This document shows, piece by piece, positions 5,595-6,245 of a stretch of 6,245 bases of DNA (the first letter of the stretch is position 1; each line of letters begins with the position of its first letter). The notes under the pieces were generated by a model. It saw only the letters and a list, made by a program, of their open reading frames with translations, did no database searches and was not told where the DNA came from. Both the position numbers and the translations under genes were made by a program. This DNA comes from an uncultured Porphyromonadaceae bacterium (GTDB lineage: Bacteria > Bacteroidota > Bacteroidia > Bacteroidales > Muribaculaceae), in contig CAMWUZ010000103.1 in assembly GCA_947177595.1 (NCBI GenBank), positions 1 to 6,245 on the forward strand, read 5' to 3'.

Positions 5595-6245
5595 CTAATC
5601 AACGAGCACTTTCATCGCTTTACCTGTAGGGAGCTTAACAATGTATATGCCTGCGCGCAAAGCAACCGGCTTAACCCGCCGACCGTTGAGATCAAATACC
5701 TCGCTTCCATCCGGCGCAAAAATATTGTCATTCTCAACACGCACTTGAGCACTATCACTCTCAATGCCTTCTACACCGGAAGGCTTCTCTATGACGGTTA
5801 TCTCACAGGTCGCTGTCAAACCATTTGAAGCAGTTGCCGTGACTATGACCTTTCCGGGCTTGATTGCGGTAAACAAACCGTCGGGACTTACCGTGCCAAT
5901 CGTTTCGTCACTTGAAATCCAAACCACTGATTTATCCGTTGCATCTTCCGGCGAAACTGTCGCTATCAGTTGCAACACATTGCTTTCTATTATTTCTGCT
6001 TTTACATGATTGAGAGACAAACCGGACACGGCAACTGTCTTAGCCACAACTGTCACATTACAGTATGCCTGAACTCCGGTTACGGTCTTTGCTGTTATCA
6101 CCGCTTTTCCTGCCTGGATGGCAGTCACCAGACCGTTAGCGTCCACTGTAGCTACCGCTTCTTGAGATGTACTCCAGCTCACAGTTCTATCCGTCGTGTC
6201 GTCCGGCTTTATGGTTGCCGTAAGCTGCAATGTCTCAGTTTCAAC
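5595..6245 (-). CDS. Secreted BIG2 (bacterial Ig-like) repeat protein, C-terminal part
   Basis: The frame is open to the right window edge, so the N-terminus, any signal peptide and most of the protein are missing; 216 codons are visible. They hold two BIG2-type Ig-like domains with an 85-residue period. Each has the pattern LQL-x-ATxxPxDxTD, then a VxW, then (G/A)TV, then GLxTAIxxGKxxxTA, then a Cys-containing last strand with TV. After a short linker, residues 158-216 form a C-terminal tail with VFDLNGRRVK, LRAGIYIVKL and a final MKVLVD. This resembles the Por secretion (type IX) or related sorting tails of Bacteroidales exported proteins. Such proteins are surface-bound or secreted, with BIG2 domains acting as spacers or adhesion modules; the effector part, if any, lies upstream. 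The stop TAG (5597-5595) is followed by tgt 44 bp later. No terminator hairpin is visible in that gap. Whether the type IX system actually handles it is an inference. Confidence 0.88.
   Translation of the reverse strand, partial: VETETLQLTATIKPDDTTDRTVSWSTSQEAVATVDANGLVTAIQAGKAVITAKTVTGVQAYCNVTVVAKTVAVSGLSLNHVKAEIIESNVLQLIATVSPEDATDKSVVWISSDETIGTVSPDGLFTAIKPGKVIVTATASNGLTATCEITVIEKPSGVEGIESDSAQVRVENDNIFAPDGSEVFDLNGRRVKPVALRAGIYIVKLPTGKAMKVLVD
5787..6245 (-). repeat. Two BIG2 domain repeats, 255-bp period
   Basis: Two protein-level repeats can be aligned from LQLTATIKPDDTTD (starting at 6230) and LQLIATVSPEDATD (starting at 5975), exactly 255 bp apart. The DNA is clearly diverged between copies, so this is an old domain duplication and not a recent tandem event. 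More copies may lie beyond the window edge. Confidence 0.8.

Overview
The window reads as chromosomal DNA from the phylum Bacteroidota, order Bacteroidales, probably a gut Muribaculaceae- or Prevotella-like lineage. The family is an inference from protein style, not a computed placement. Supporting signs are: an isoleucyl-tRNA synthetase with a eukaryote-like C-terminus; the run ileS, TraR/DksA-like gene, lspA, DUF4296 lipoprotein; a tgt gene followed by an LptF/LptG permease; no Shine-Dalgarno motifs; a TAnnTTTG-type -7 box in front of tgt; and a secreted Ig-like (BIG2) protein with a Por/T9SS-type tail.

Plus strand, left half (1-3379): five genes packed head to tail. The 3' part of ileS (cut by the window edge) is followed after 6 bp by a small TraR/DksA-like regulator. 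Its stop shares one base with the lspA start, and lspA overlaps by 4 bp (ATGA) a predicted DUF4296 lipoprotein that LspA itself would mature. A last small gene of unknown function overlaps the end of the lipoprotein gene. The spacing indicates one operon joining isoleucine charging, a possible RNA polymerase/ppGpp regulator and lipoprotein maturation.

Minus strand, right half (3339-6245): read from the right, the 3' part of a secreted BIG2-repeat protein, then a 44-bp gap with a good Bacteroidales promoter, then tgt (queuosine tRNA modification), then one base later an LptF/LptG-family inner-membrane permease (lipopolysaccharide export). The two convergent units collide: the small plus-strand gene and the permease overlap tail to tail by 41 bp, and a perfect 15-bp repeat with a 16-bp period lies in that overlap. 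I see no hairpin terminator between them.

The window is mostly core housekeeping, with no mobile element, CRISPR array or RNA gene visible. The points most worth a second look are: the undescribed small gene and its overlapping, repeat-containing 3' end; loss of zinc ligands in both Tgt and the DksA-like protein, beside an IleRS with no C-terminal zinc finger; and a tgt promoter so close to its ATG that the mRNA may be nearly leaderless.
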